From Acinetobacter albensis (GTDB lineage: Bacteria; Pseudomonadota; Gammaproteobacteria; Pseudomonadales; Moraxellaceae), in NCBI RefSeq assembly GCF_900095025.1, contig NZ_FMBK01000002.1, positions 210,217 to 274,216 of the forward strand: 64,000 nt of DNA, read 5' to 3'. Below, piece by piece: positions 50,759 through 58,854 of the stretch. The notes below the pieces were generated by a model that ran no database searches, was not told where the DNA came from, and worked only from the letters and a program-made list of their open reading frames with translations. Each line of letters opens with the position of its first letter. Position 1 is the first letter of the stretch. A program made the position numbers and the translations under genes.

Positions 50759-51799
50759 ATGAATAGGATGCTCGGACTGAAAGATGAAATGCAATTCATG
50801 GATCAATTTGGTCGTGCTAAGCGAAAACTCAGAATTTCAGTCACTGATCGCTGTAATTTTAAGTGCATTTACTGCATGCCTGAACATCCTGAATGGATGA
50901 AAAAAAATGAATTACTGAGTTTTGAGGCGCTTTATCAATTTTGTAATTTCATGGTACAGCGAGGTATCCACTCTATACGTATTACAGGCGGTGAACCGCT
51001 GATGCGTCAAGGCGTTGTGCATTTTATTGAGCAACTGCAAGGTCTAAAAAAAATTGGATTGAAGCGCGTATCTATGACGACCAATGCGCATTATTTAAAA
51101 AAATATGCCTTCGCTTTAAAACAAGCAGGACTAGATGACTTGAATATTAGTTTAGACAGTCTCGATGAAACTCAATTTAAACAGCTCACACAAAAAGATT
51201 TGGCACCAGTACTTGAAGGAATTCGTGCTGCAAAAATTGTTGGATTACCGATCAAAATTAACAGCGTACTGATGAAGGGCATCAATGATGATCAAATCTT
51301 GCCTTTGGCGCGTTGGTCGATTCAAGAAAAAATAAACTTACGTTTTATTGAATTTATGCCGCTCGATGGTGACCATAAATGGTCAAATGCGCATGTGGTC
51401 AGCGAACAAAATATTTTAGATGTATTAAAAACTGAATTTAATGTAACTAATCAAATGAATCATTCTGCCGATCCTGCGCGACAATATCTGATTAATCATC
51501 ATCCAATTGGGATGATCTCTACGATTACCCATTCATTTTGCGGAAGTTGTGATCGATTACGGTTAACGGCACAAGGTGAGTTTTATAATTGTTTATTTGC
51601 ACCTCAAGGCTTGAAGCTCAGTACAGAAATTAAGGCATTGGCTTCCACTCAGGCTTTGAGTGAAGTGAATCTACATCATATTTTATCTCAGTATATCTGG
51701 AACAAAGAACAAGGCTTTCATGCCATTGAGCAACGTTTAAAAAATCAAACTACCACTACAAGCAGTCGAAAAATTAGCATGCATATGCTTGGAGGTTAA
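50759..51799 (+). CDS. moaA: GTP 3',8-cyclase MoaA
   Basis: 346 residues, radical-SAM enzyme that starts molybdopterin synthesis. The SAM cluster is in CNFKCIYCMPEH; the C-terminal 4Fe-4S cluster in FCGSCDRLRLTAQGEFYNCLF. The C-terminal GG that is essential for MoaA is kept (HMLGG). The start is set at ATG 50759; a TTG at 50753 in frame is also possible. It overlaps the next gene's ribosome site. Confidence 0.95.
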   Translation: MNRMLGLKDEMQFMDQFGRAKRKLRISVTDRCNFKCIYCMPEHPEWMKKNELLSFEALYQFCNFMVQRGIHSIRITGGEPLMRQGVVHFIEQLQGLKKIGLKRVSMTTNAHYLKKYAFALKQAGLDDLNISLDSLDETQFKQLTQKDLAPVLEGIRAAKIVGLPIKINSVLMKGINDDQILPLARWSIQEKINLRFIEFMPLDGDHKWSNAHVVSEQNILDVLKTEFNVTNQMNHSADPARQYLINHHPIGMISTITHSFCGSCDRLRLTAQGEFYNCLFAPQGLKLSTEIKALASTQALSEVNLHHILSQYIWNKEQGFHAIEQRLKNQTTTTSSRKISMHMLGG

Positions 51800-51800
51800 A

Positions 51801-52052
51801 GTGTCACAGATCAAAATTAAAATTGAAGCCTTCGGTGCAATAGAACGACATTTGCCGACTGGTTTAGAAATTAGCTGTAATTTAAATAGTTCCGTTTATG
51901 ATGTTTTGAATCAAATTTCATTTGATTATCCATCAGCTTTAGCCATGTTAGAAAGATGTGCTTGTGCTATCGGTGAAGATATTATTCCACGTCAGAACAA
52001 ACTCACCTCGGACAGTACTTTGGTACTGCTATCGCCTGTTGCAGGAGGTTGA
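51801..52052 (+). CDS. moaD: Molybdopterin synthase sulfur carrier subunit MoaD
   Basis: 83 residues, ubiquitin-like, ending in the required Gly-Gly (LLSPVAGG) that carries the thiocarboxylate. The start is GTG 51801, because GGAGG stands 6 bases before it; ATG is not available at this point. The gene starts 1 bp after the moaA stop. Confidence 0.93.
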   Translation: MSQIKIKIEAFGAIERHLPTGLEISCNLNSSVYDVLNQISFDYPSALAMLERCACAIGEDIIPRQNKLTSDSTLVLLSPVAGG

Positions 52053-52053
52053 A

Positions 52054-52593
52054 ATGAACGTATTCAAACAATTTCCTAGAATTCAAGAGACTGCTTTAAA
52101 TCTAGATGGTTTTGATGGAATTCAGTGTTTTCCTGAATGTGGTGGTACAGGTATTTTTGTGGGGTCGGTACGTAATCATCATCAAGGTAAAGCAGTGAAA
52201 GCACTGAAATATAGCGCTTATGCACCTGTCGCAGAAAAAATGATTCGGCAAATAGAGCAAGAAATTCAGCAAAAATTTGGAGCCTCTTATGTACGGGTGA
52301 TTCATCGAGTTGGCGCTTTAGATATTGGTGAAACAGCCATCATCGCGATTGCTTATGCTGCGCATCGCCGTGAAGCCTTTGCTGCATGTGAAGAAGCAGT
52401 GGAGAGGGTTAAGCATGAGGTTCCTGTTTGGAAAGAGGAATTTTATATGGATGGTAGCAGCCAATATGTGGAAGGCTGCTGCATCCGAAAAGATGACATA
52501 GACCATAGCGCTGCATCTCAGCCTGCCGTGCCACAGCATTTATATAAGCGTCAGCCATCTGAAGATGAAGAGCATCTCTATTGTCATCATTAA
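52054..52593 (+). CDS. moaE: Molybdopterin synthase catalytic subunit MoaE
   Basis: 179 residues from the ATG 52054, preceded by AGGAGG inside the moaD end; a longer frame to 51958 is the shadow of moaD. Family motifs: GGTGIFVGSVRNHHQG, ALKYSAYAPVAEKMI, VIHRVGALDIGE. The C-terminal KEEFYMDGS region carries the catalytic Lys. MoaE, MoaD and MoaA form the local Moco operon; moaC and moeA are not in the window. Confidence 0.94.
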   Translation: MNVFKQFPRIQETALNLDGFDGIQCFPECGGTGIFVGSVRNHHQGKAVKALKYSAYAPVAEKMIRQIEQEIQQKFGASYVRVIHRVGALDIGETAIIAIAYAAHRREAFAACEEAVERVKHEVPVWKEEFYMDGSSQYVEGCCIRKDDIDHSAASQPAVPQHLYKRQPSEDEEHLYCHH

Positions 52594-52894
52594 ATCGAAA
52601 ATAATCGAATCTATTGAGTATTGAGTTTTTTTATTTCCAATATGAAGCGCTAATGACTGATCTTGAAAAAAGGTTAGCATTCATCGGCGCGTGAAAATAT
52701 TAATTGTAATTTCAAAATTGGATGAATGTTATTGCCATGCGCCAAAATGATTCCATTGAAAGGCGCATGTAAGGAAATGAATAGGCAGGAACATGAGCGC
52801 ATTAAGCTTAGTAAATCATGCTAAGATTTTAATAAGGATTTAAATAGCCTAAGCTGAGCAGTTGGTGATTGAATCAATTTTTACAATCCTTAAC
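52594..52894. other. Intergenic gap between converging moaE and CMD-like gene
   Basis: 301 bp. It holds an 8-bp inverted repeat CATGCGCC / GGCGCATG with an 18-base loop (52736-52769), too loose for a normal terminator. No frame or RNA gene supported. Confidence 0.5.
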
Positions 52895-53281
52895 TTATTC
52901 TATTTTTTGATATTCATTGATCACTTCAAGGGCGGCACGAAAGGCTTCTTGAGTTGCTGGCGCACCACAATAAGGCAAGCTATGTAGTAAGACTTCTTGA
53001 ATTTCTTCAACGGTTGCACCATTGTTTAAAGCACCACGGACATGACCTTTAAGCTCAGTTGGGCTTTTTTGGGCGGTTAAAAATGCGATGGTAATGAGTG
53101 AACGATACTTACGTGGTAGCACACCTTCACGTTGCCAAGTCGAACCCCATGCATGTTCATTAATCCAATCTTGCAATGGTTGTGTGAATGGAACCGTATT
53201 GTCCTGTGCACGTTGGACAAATGACTCACCCATCACTTCAGTACGAACTTTTAAGCCATTTTCAAAGTCTTGTTTTGACAT
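52895..53281 (-). CDS. Carboxymuconolactone decarboxylase family protein
   Basis: 128 residues from ATG 53281 (MSKQDFENGLKVRTEVMGE); the upstream ATG at 53308 is less likely. PcaC-like: GESFVQRAQ, the LPRKYRSLITIAFLTAQ stretch and GAPATQEAFRAALEVI match gamma-carboxymuconolactone decarboxylases, and no CxxC of AhpD type is present. Its place at the end of an aromatic cluster fits aromatic catabolism, but the exact substrate is uncertain. Confidence 0.82.
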   Translation of the reverse strand: MSKQDFENGLKVRTEVMGESFVQRAQDNTVPFTQPLQDWINEHAWGSTWQREGVLPRKYRSLITIAFLTAQKSPTELKGHVRGALNNGATVEEIQEVLLHSLPYCGAPATQEAFRAALEVINEYQKIE

Positions 53282-53690
53282 ATTATTTACTCTTGTTATA
53301 TCGATCAAAAAATTAAGTGACTCAAGTTTATGCTTTGCTGATCCATCTGCATATCGGTTTATGGTCTAAATTTTAGTGTCATCACGGTTTTTAAAGTTGA
53401 AGATGATTTTCGCCAAAGTTAAAAAAATACAAAGTAATTTCTGCTGTTCTTTGCAGTGTTTATTTTCTCGCAAATTGAATTGATCTAAACGTTTCAACTG
53501 AAATTTCAATATTAATGAGTTTGATCTCTGACAATGTGTTGATCAGCATTTAAGTTCTCCTTTCATTACTTAAAAATTTATCAATGCTTAATCAACTATT
53601 GTCTAACTTAATCTTTTAACTAAGTATTCATTTGAGGAAAGAGAATGTTAATGATTTCCTTCTCTTCCCCCGTAAATTGATAATGAAAAA
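53282..53690. other. Gap between VOC and CMD-like genes
   Basis: 409 bp, AT-rich. No frame with a ribosome site, no terminator and no RNA gene identified. The CMD-like gene may have its own promoter here, so membership in the fahA operon is not proved. Confidence 0.5.
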
Positions 53691-54266
53691 TTAAGCATCC
53701 GCTTTTGCATAACTTGTGCTGTGCTCAAGTTCATTTGCATGTAAAAACTGCGTATGATGCGGCGCGCGTTTATTTTTGCTCCATTCTTCTAACATTTCAT
53801 ATTTCATTTCTTCTGTGATCAAGGCAATTTTTGAGGCGGCTTTTTCATCATCATAGGCCAACTCTAAGCGATGACCATTTGGGTCGAAAAAGTAAATAGA
53901 ATGGAAAATACCGTGATTGGTCACGCCTAAAACATTATTGCCATTGGCTTCTAAATGTTCTTTCGCGGCCAGTAACGCTGAGCGATCTTTAACTTTTAAA
54001 GCAATGTGTTGCACCCATTTGGGTGTATTTTCATCACGGCCCATATCGGGTTGGGTCGGTAACTCAAAAAAAGCCAATACATTACCATTTCCAGCATCTA
54101 AAAACAGATGCATATACGGGTCAAAAGCTTTGGTTGACGGCACATAGTCTTCTGCAAATGCTAAAATGAAGTCCATATTCAGATTCTTTTTGTACCATTC
54201 CACTGTTTCTTTGGCATCTTTACAGCGATAAGCAACATGGTGAATTTTTTCGATTTGAATGGTCAT
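53691..54266 (-). CDS. VOC family metalloprotein, candidate ring-cleavage dioxygenase
   Basis: 191 residues of the vicinal oxygen chelate fold. Metal-ligand positions are all present: His10 in IHHVAY, Glu68 in FFELP, His87 in WVQHIAL and Glu135 in HRLELAY. His10, His87 and Glu135 correspond to the 2-His-1-Glu triad of extradiol-type dioxygenases. After residue 150 there is a ~40-residue polar tail that standard glyoxalases lack. It is encoded 21 bp after maiA in the fahA operon, where a homogentisate dioxygenase would be expected. Dioxygenase activity is inferred. Confidence 0.8.
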   Translation of the reverse strand: MTIQIEKIHHVAYRCKDAKETVEWYKKNLNMDFILAFAEDYVPSTKAFDPYMHLFLDAGNGNVLAFFELPTQPDMGRDENTPKWVQHIALKVKDRSALLAAKEHLEANGNNVLGVTNHGIFHSIYFFDPNGHRLELAYDDEKAASKIALITEEMKYEMLEEWSKNKRAPHHTQFLHANELEHSTSYAKADA

Positions 54267-54287
54267 AACAATATCCTTATTTATAAT

Positions 54288-54938
54288 TTAAGCAGCATCA
54301 GCTTGCGCTTCAGGCGCAGCATTTTGAAATGCGGAGAGGGTGTTACAGTGTTGGTAAATGGCTTGAATTTTCGGGTAAAGTGTCAAATCAATTTTAAAAC
54401 GTAATGCGTTATACACTTGCGGAATTAAGCAACAATCCGCAAAGCTAGCGGTTTCACCGAAGCAGAATTGGCCGTTTGAGTTTTTCAACTGTATTTCTAA
54501 TGCTTTGAATCCAGTTTCAATCCAATGTCTGTACCACGTTGTTTTTTGCTCATCAGAGATTGCCAAAGTATTGGATAAATATTGCAACACTCTTAAATTG
54601 TTCAGCGGATGAATATCGCAGGCAATACTTTGGCTGACTGCGCGAATTAAAGCGCGCTGTTGAAAATCCTGAGGTAATAGAGCCACGTCTGGATATTTTT
54701 CTTCCAAATATTCCAAAATGCTGAGTGATTGGGTGAGTGTGAACTCATCTTGTATATTTTTTTCAATCCACGCTGGAATGAGCTCTGTTGGATTGATCTG
54801 ACGATATTCAGGACTGTGCTGTTCACCGCCATTTTTAACCAAATGTATTGGAATATATTCAGGATCTAAACCTTTTAAATTCAAAGCAATTCGGACACGA
54901 TAAGCCGCAGAACTTCGGAAATAGCTATACAGTTTCAC
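54288..54938 (-). CDS. maiA: Maleylacetoacetate isomerase (zeta-class GST)
   Basis: 216 residues from a GTG start at 54938, chosen because AGGAGAAACTCA precedes it and it gives the family N-terminus KLYSYFRSSAAYRVRIALNLKG. N-terminal thioredoxin fold and C-terminal helical domain, with NPTELIPAW and SLSILEYLEEKYP. It isomerises maleylacetoacetate to fumarylacetoacetate, glutathione-dependent. The usual SSCS motif reads SSAA, so the Cys is replaced. It overlaps fahA by 14 bp. Confidence 0.92.
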   Translation of the reverse strand: MKLYSYFRSSAAYRVRIALNLKGLDPEYIPIHLVKNGGEQHSPEYRQINPTELIPAWIEKNIQDEFTLTQSLSILEYLEEKYPDVALLPQDFQQRALIRAVSQSIACDIHPLNNLRVLQYLSNTLAISDEQKTTWYRHWIETGFKALEIQLKNSNGQFCFGETASFADCCLIPQVYNALRFKIDLTLYPKIQAIYQHCNTLSAFQNAAPEAQADAA

Positions 54939-56241
54939 TGAGTTTCTCCTCAGCAGTATGGGCGGTGAAGTTAAATTGAAGAGCAGGCAAAACTTTACCT
55001 GATACTTCGCCAAACCCAATCCGTAAACCCTCTTTTTGACAGTAGCCTTTCATAATGAGCGTATCGCCATCTTGTATAAAGCTACGTTGTTCGCCATTCG
55101 ATAAGGTGAGTGGTTTGCTACTATTCCAAGTAATTTCCAGTAATGATCCATAAGATTCCGGCGTGGGACCAGAAATAGTACCCGAACCCATCAGGTCACC
55201 GACTTGAAGGTTACAACCTGCAATGGTGTGATGAGTCAACTGTTGTGCCATCGACCAGTACATATATTTAAAATTGGTTTGACTAATCACATCTGCGTGT
55301 TCAGCATTTTTGGCTTTTAATTCCACAGACAAATGGATGTCATAGCTGTTCTTTGCATGATCTTCACGTAAATAGTGAAGTGGTTGGGGGTCTTGAATAG
55401 GAGAGTGGGTTTTAAAGGGTTCAAGCGCTTCCATGGTCACAATCCATGGTGAAATAGAGGAGGCAAACGTTTTTGCATTGAATGGGCCTAAAGGCACATA
55501 TTCCCATTGCTGTAAATCACGTGCTGACCAGTCATTAAACAGCACCATACCGAAAATATGATCCCACGCATTTTCAATAGAAACTGGCTCACCCAATCGA
55601 TTTGCTTTACCCACAATAAAGCCAGTTTCAAGTTCAAAATCAAGTTTACGACAAGCTGAAAATTCAGGACGTTCACTATTTGGAAGTTTGATTTGGCCTG
55701 AAGGTCGTACTACATCCGTTCCGCTGACAATCACGGAACTCGCACGACCGTTATAACCTACGGGCAGTTCTGACCAATTGGCAAGCAGTGCATTTTTAGG
55801 ATCACGGAACATGCAGCCTACATTGGTGGCATGTTCTTTAGAGGAATAGAAATCGGTATAACCTGGAATATGAACTGGTAAATGCAGGATGACATCGCTT
55901 TGTTTAAAGAAAACTTGATCACGTAAAACTAAGTTATCACGTAATTTTGGATTGTCTGCTGAAAGTAGATTTTGTAATTCTGCACGTAATTTAGACCAGT
56001 TACTTTTTCCTGACTCGATAAATGTATTTAAGGTCGGTTGATTAAAATAATTTTCATTTCGGTGAAGATTTAAACAACCATTTGCTTCTAAAGCTGCAAG
56101 ATCAACGACCCATTCACCAAGTGCGACACCCACACGACGTTTACCTTCACGCGATTGGCTAAAGACACCAAAAGGTAAGTTTTGAATAGGGAAGTCAGAA
56201 TCTTGTGCGACCTCAATAAATGATTTTAATTGACCCGTCAT
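54925..56241 (-). CDS. fahA: Fumarylacetoacetase
   Basis: 438 residues from ATG 56241, 8 to 9 bases after AAGGA; the frame upstream to 56277 adds 12 unlikely residues. It splits fumarylacetoacetate into fumarate and acetoacetate. Metal and active-site motifs: DFYSSKEHATNVG, LDFELETGFIVG, FNDWSARDLQQWEYVPLGPFNAK and GSGTISGP. First gene of the minus-strand operon with maiA and the VOC gene. Confidence 0.95.
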   Translation of the reverse strand: MTGQLKSFIEVAQDSDFPIQNLPFGVFSQSREGKRRVGVALGEWVVDLAALEANGCLNLHRNENYFNQPTLNTFIESGKSNWSKLRAELQNLLSADNPKLRDNLVLRDQVFFKQSDVILHLPVHIPGYTDFYSSKEHATNVGCMFRDPKNALLANWSELPVGYNGRASSVIVSGTDVVRPSGQIKLPNSERPEFSACRKLDFELETGFIVGKANRLGEPVSIENAWDHIFGMVLFNDWSARDLQQWEYVPLGPFNAKTFASSISPWIVTMEALEPFKTHSPIQDPQPLHYLREDHAKNSYDIHLSVELKAKNAEHADVISQTNFKYMYWSMAQQLTHHTIAGCNLQVGDLMGSGTISGPTPESYGSLLEITWNSSKPLTLSNGEQRSFIQDGDTLIMKGYCQKEGLRIGFGEVSGKVLPALQFNFTAHTAEEKLSETV

Positions 56242-56631
56242 TTGAATGTTCCTTGTGTCTAAACGAATTCGATTCAATAGATTCGTTTGTTCATCCGAAA
56301 TATAAAAATATCCAAACGATCTGCGACTTTAGTTGTATTTAAATGACTTTTCACACAATTTATTTAAATAACAAATTGATTTAAATAAATAAATAAAAAT
56401 ATACAACCTTGCTGTGAGAACGCTTGATTTTTACGCTTAATCTCATCATACTCATTTTAATTAATTACGCAATAGATAATTTAATTATGTATATCGTAAT
56501 TTAATGAGGTTTTAGATGACCATAGGCAAAAAGTATTCAAGAACCCAAATTCATTTTTTGTTGTGGGATTGCTTCGAAATTGGGTCGCTTAGAGTAGAAT
56601 GCTGATCATTCAATTCATGAGTTTGAAACCA
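56242..56631. other. Divergent promoter region, fahA and IclR gene
   Basis: 390 bp that must carry both promoters and the IclR operator. AT-rich; an imperfect palindrome around the middle was not strong enough to name as an operator. No gene seen. Confidence 0.45.
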
Positions 56632-57411
56632 ATGTCAGAAGAAAAAATACAAGGTGGGGTTCAATCTTTAGAAGTAGGGCTAACGGTACTTGATGCGTTG
56701 ATTGCACATCGCAGCCCTATGATGTTGAAAGAGCTTGCTGAAAATTTGTCGATGCATCCTGCCAAAGTTCATCGTTATGTTGTAAGTCTAGTTCGAATGA
56801 ACTATGCCAAACAACAAAGCGATGGACGTTACGCACTGGGTGATCAGGCATGGCGTTTAGGTTTGAGCTGTATTCAGCGTACCGACACGATTCAAGCTGC
56901 TCAACCACTGATTGATGAACTGCATCGGAAAATTGATTGTGGGTTACAAATTAGCAAATGGACTTCGCAAGGACCATTAATTGTGCAATGGATGGAACCC
57001 AATCAACTGGTTTCAGTGATTACACGAGTGGGTTCGATCATGCCTTTACTTAATTCTGCCACAGGGCGTGTATATGCAGCCTTTGGTGCAGAAAAGATGA
57101 TCAGACCATTGCTAGAACGTGAATGGCAGCAAAAACAGGCACTCAATCAGCAGGTTTATCCTGCCAATTGGGAAGAATTTTTGGTGTTAAAGCAAAGCAT
57201 CATTCAGCAGGGTGCCGCGACAGTGTCAGGTGATTTGTTGGTCGGTGTAAACGCAATTTGTGTACCGGTTTTCAATCGATACAGTGAAATAGAGTTTTGT
57301 ATTGCAGCTTTAGGAAGTGAACACCATCTTCCTATTGATTTTAAAAATGAAAGAGTTAAAGCGTTGAAGGAAACAGCAGAAGCTTTAACTCGGTACATTG
57401 CTCAAGATTAA
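56632..57411 (+). CDS. IclR family transcriptional regulator
   Basis: 259 residues: winged HTH (GGVQSLEVGLTVLDALIAHRSPMMLKELAENLSMHPAKVHRYVVSL) and C-terminal effector domain (GVNAICVPVFNRYSEIEFCIAALG). ATG 56632 is the likely start; in-frame ATGs at 56599 and 56617 are possible. It sits divergent to fahA and in front of the transporter and monooxygenase genes, so it very likely controls the aromatic cluster. The inducer is unknown. Confidence 0.9.
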   Translation: MSEEKIQGGVQSLEVGLTVLDALIAHRSPMMLKELAENLSMHPAKVHRYVVSLVRMNYAKQQSDGRYALGDQAWRLGLSCIQRTDTIQAAQPLIDELHRKIDCGLQISKWTSQGPLIVQWMEPNQLVSVITRVGSIMPLLNSATGRVYAAFGAEKMIRPLLEREWQQKQALNQQVYPANWEEFLVLKQSIIQQGAATVSGDLLVGVNAICVPVFNRYSEIEFCIAALGSEHHLPIDFKNERVKALKETAEALTRYIAQD

Positions 57412-57477
57412 AGTTCGATTGATGTGTGCTTTTTCTTGAGTCCTGTAAATGATGTGTATGGAAACGGGAAAAACACA

Positions 57478-58779
57478 ATGAATAATTCGAACAAGTTGTT
57501 TTATGGTTGGTGGGTGGTTTTGGCATTGATGGTCGTATCAGGTACAGCCATAGCACTCACCATTACCACATTTAATATTTACTTAAACCCATTTACCGAG
57601 TCTATGGGAATTTCACCAACCCAATTTGCGCTGTGTTCAACCATTATTAATATCACCGTGATGTTATTTTCTCCGAAAGTCGGAAAAATTCTGCAACAAC
57701 ATACACAAAAAGTATTACTCATTTTCTTGCTCGGTTTTTGTTTGAGCTATGCCGCATTTTCTATTGCGACCAATATTTATATTTTATATGGCGTAGCAGC
57801 GTTGTTCGGGTTCTTCTCGACAGGTCTAACCTTCATGCCACCTAATATTTTGGTCAACCGTTGGTTTGTTCAGAAAAAAGGGTTGGCGATGAGTATCGCA
57901 CTCTCGGGTAGCGCAATTTTCGGCATGATTCTTAGCCCATTCATTACCTATTGCATTCAAAATTTTAGTTATCAGTTGGCTTATCAAGTTATAGCAGCAA
58001 CCATGTTTGCGTTTAGTAGTGTGCTGATCTTGTTTGTAATTAAAGCCCAACCTGAAGATATTGGTTTGAAAGCTTTAGGCGCAGATGCAACTGACGTTTG
58101 TCCGACCAAAACCCTAGGTTCAGTAATAAAACTGGTTCATCTTGAGCCTAAAGTTTTAAAGAAAAAACCGTTTTTTTGGTCTATGTTGGCAGCCCATTTT
58201 TTGGTCGGATTTGTCGGCGGAGGTATTGTTTTGCAACTTCCGGTATTTTTGCAAAATACCTTTGGGATGCAACAGGCCGCTCAATTTTTAGTGATTACTT
58301 TAGGTGTAATGATTTTTGCCAAGGTGATGTTGGGTTGGCTTTACGACAAACTGGGTACCATGAAAGCAACCACATTAGTCTGTGCCAGTATTTTAATGAC
58401 ATGTATTCCGTTTGCTTTAGCGACAGGTTCAAATGCATGGTTATTGGGTTTAATCGCTGTAGTGTTCTGGGGAGTTGGAAATTGTATTGGTACCGTCACA
58501 CCTGCAGTGGTGGCCTCACAAACCTACGGCCCACAGCATTATGGTGAAGTATACGGTATCTGCTTACGTTTCCAAACTTTGGGAATTGCCAGTGGTGTAC
58601 CTGCTATTTCTATGCTTGCCACTGCAACGGGCTCATTCACGATGGTCTGGACCATCTGTAGCATTTTAACGGTATTACTCTTGGTATTTTATGCACTGGG
58701 TTTAAAAGGCAGTCAGACGTACCGTAGTGATCAACATCGAGAACTTACGCAATGTGCATCCACTGCTCAAGCGGCTTAA
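57478..58779 (+). CDS. MFS transporter, aromatic-acid uptake candidate
   Basis: 433 residues, about 12 membrane helices, MFS of the OFA/oxalate-formate-like group (LFYGWWVVLALMVVSGTAIALT, KGLAMSIALSGSAIFGMILSPF). Start at ATG 57478 after GGGAAAAACACA; the 18-residue upstream leader is rejected. It lies 67 bp after the regulator and 75 bp before the monooxygenase, so import of the cluster's substrate is the natural role. Confidence 0.85.
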   Translation: MNNSNKLFYGWWVVLALMVVSGTAIALTITTFNIYLNPFTESMGISPTQFALCSTIINITVMLFSPKVGKILQQHTQKVLLIFLLGFCLSYAAFSIATNIYILYGVAALFGFFSTGLTFMPPNILVNRWFVQKKGLAMSIALSGSAIFGMILSPFITYCIQNFSYQLAYQVIAATMFAFSSVLILFVIKAQPEDIGLKALGADATDVCPTKTLGSVIKLVHLEPKVLKKKPFFWSMLAAHFLVGFVGGGIVLQLPVFLQNTFGMQQAAQFLVITLGVMIFAKVMLGWLYDKLGTMKATTLVCASILMTCIPFALATGSNAWLLGLIAVVFWGVGNCIGTVTPAVVASQTYGPQHYGEVYGICLRFQTLGIASGVPAISMLATATGSFTMVWTICSILTVLLLVFYALGLKGSQTYRSDQHRELTQCASTAQAA

Positions 58780-58854
58780 GCTGGTAATACTAATTTTTTA
58801 TTTAATTTAGAAACAATTTTTTAATTTATAAACAATGACGATAAGGAGTTCGAT

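Noticed and set aside
52736..52769. Inverted repeat CATGCGCC/GGCGCATG as terminator
   Set aside because: The 18-base loop and missing T-run make it unlike an intrinsic terminator; left as an unassigned repeat.
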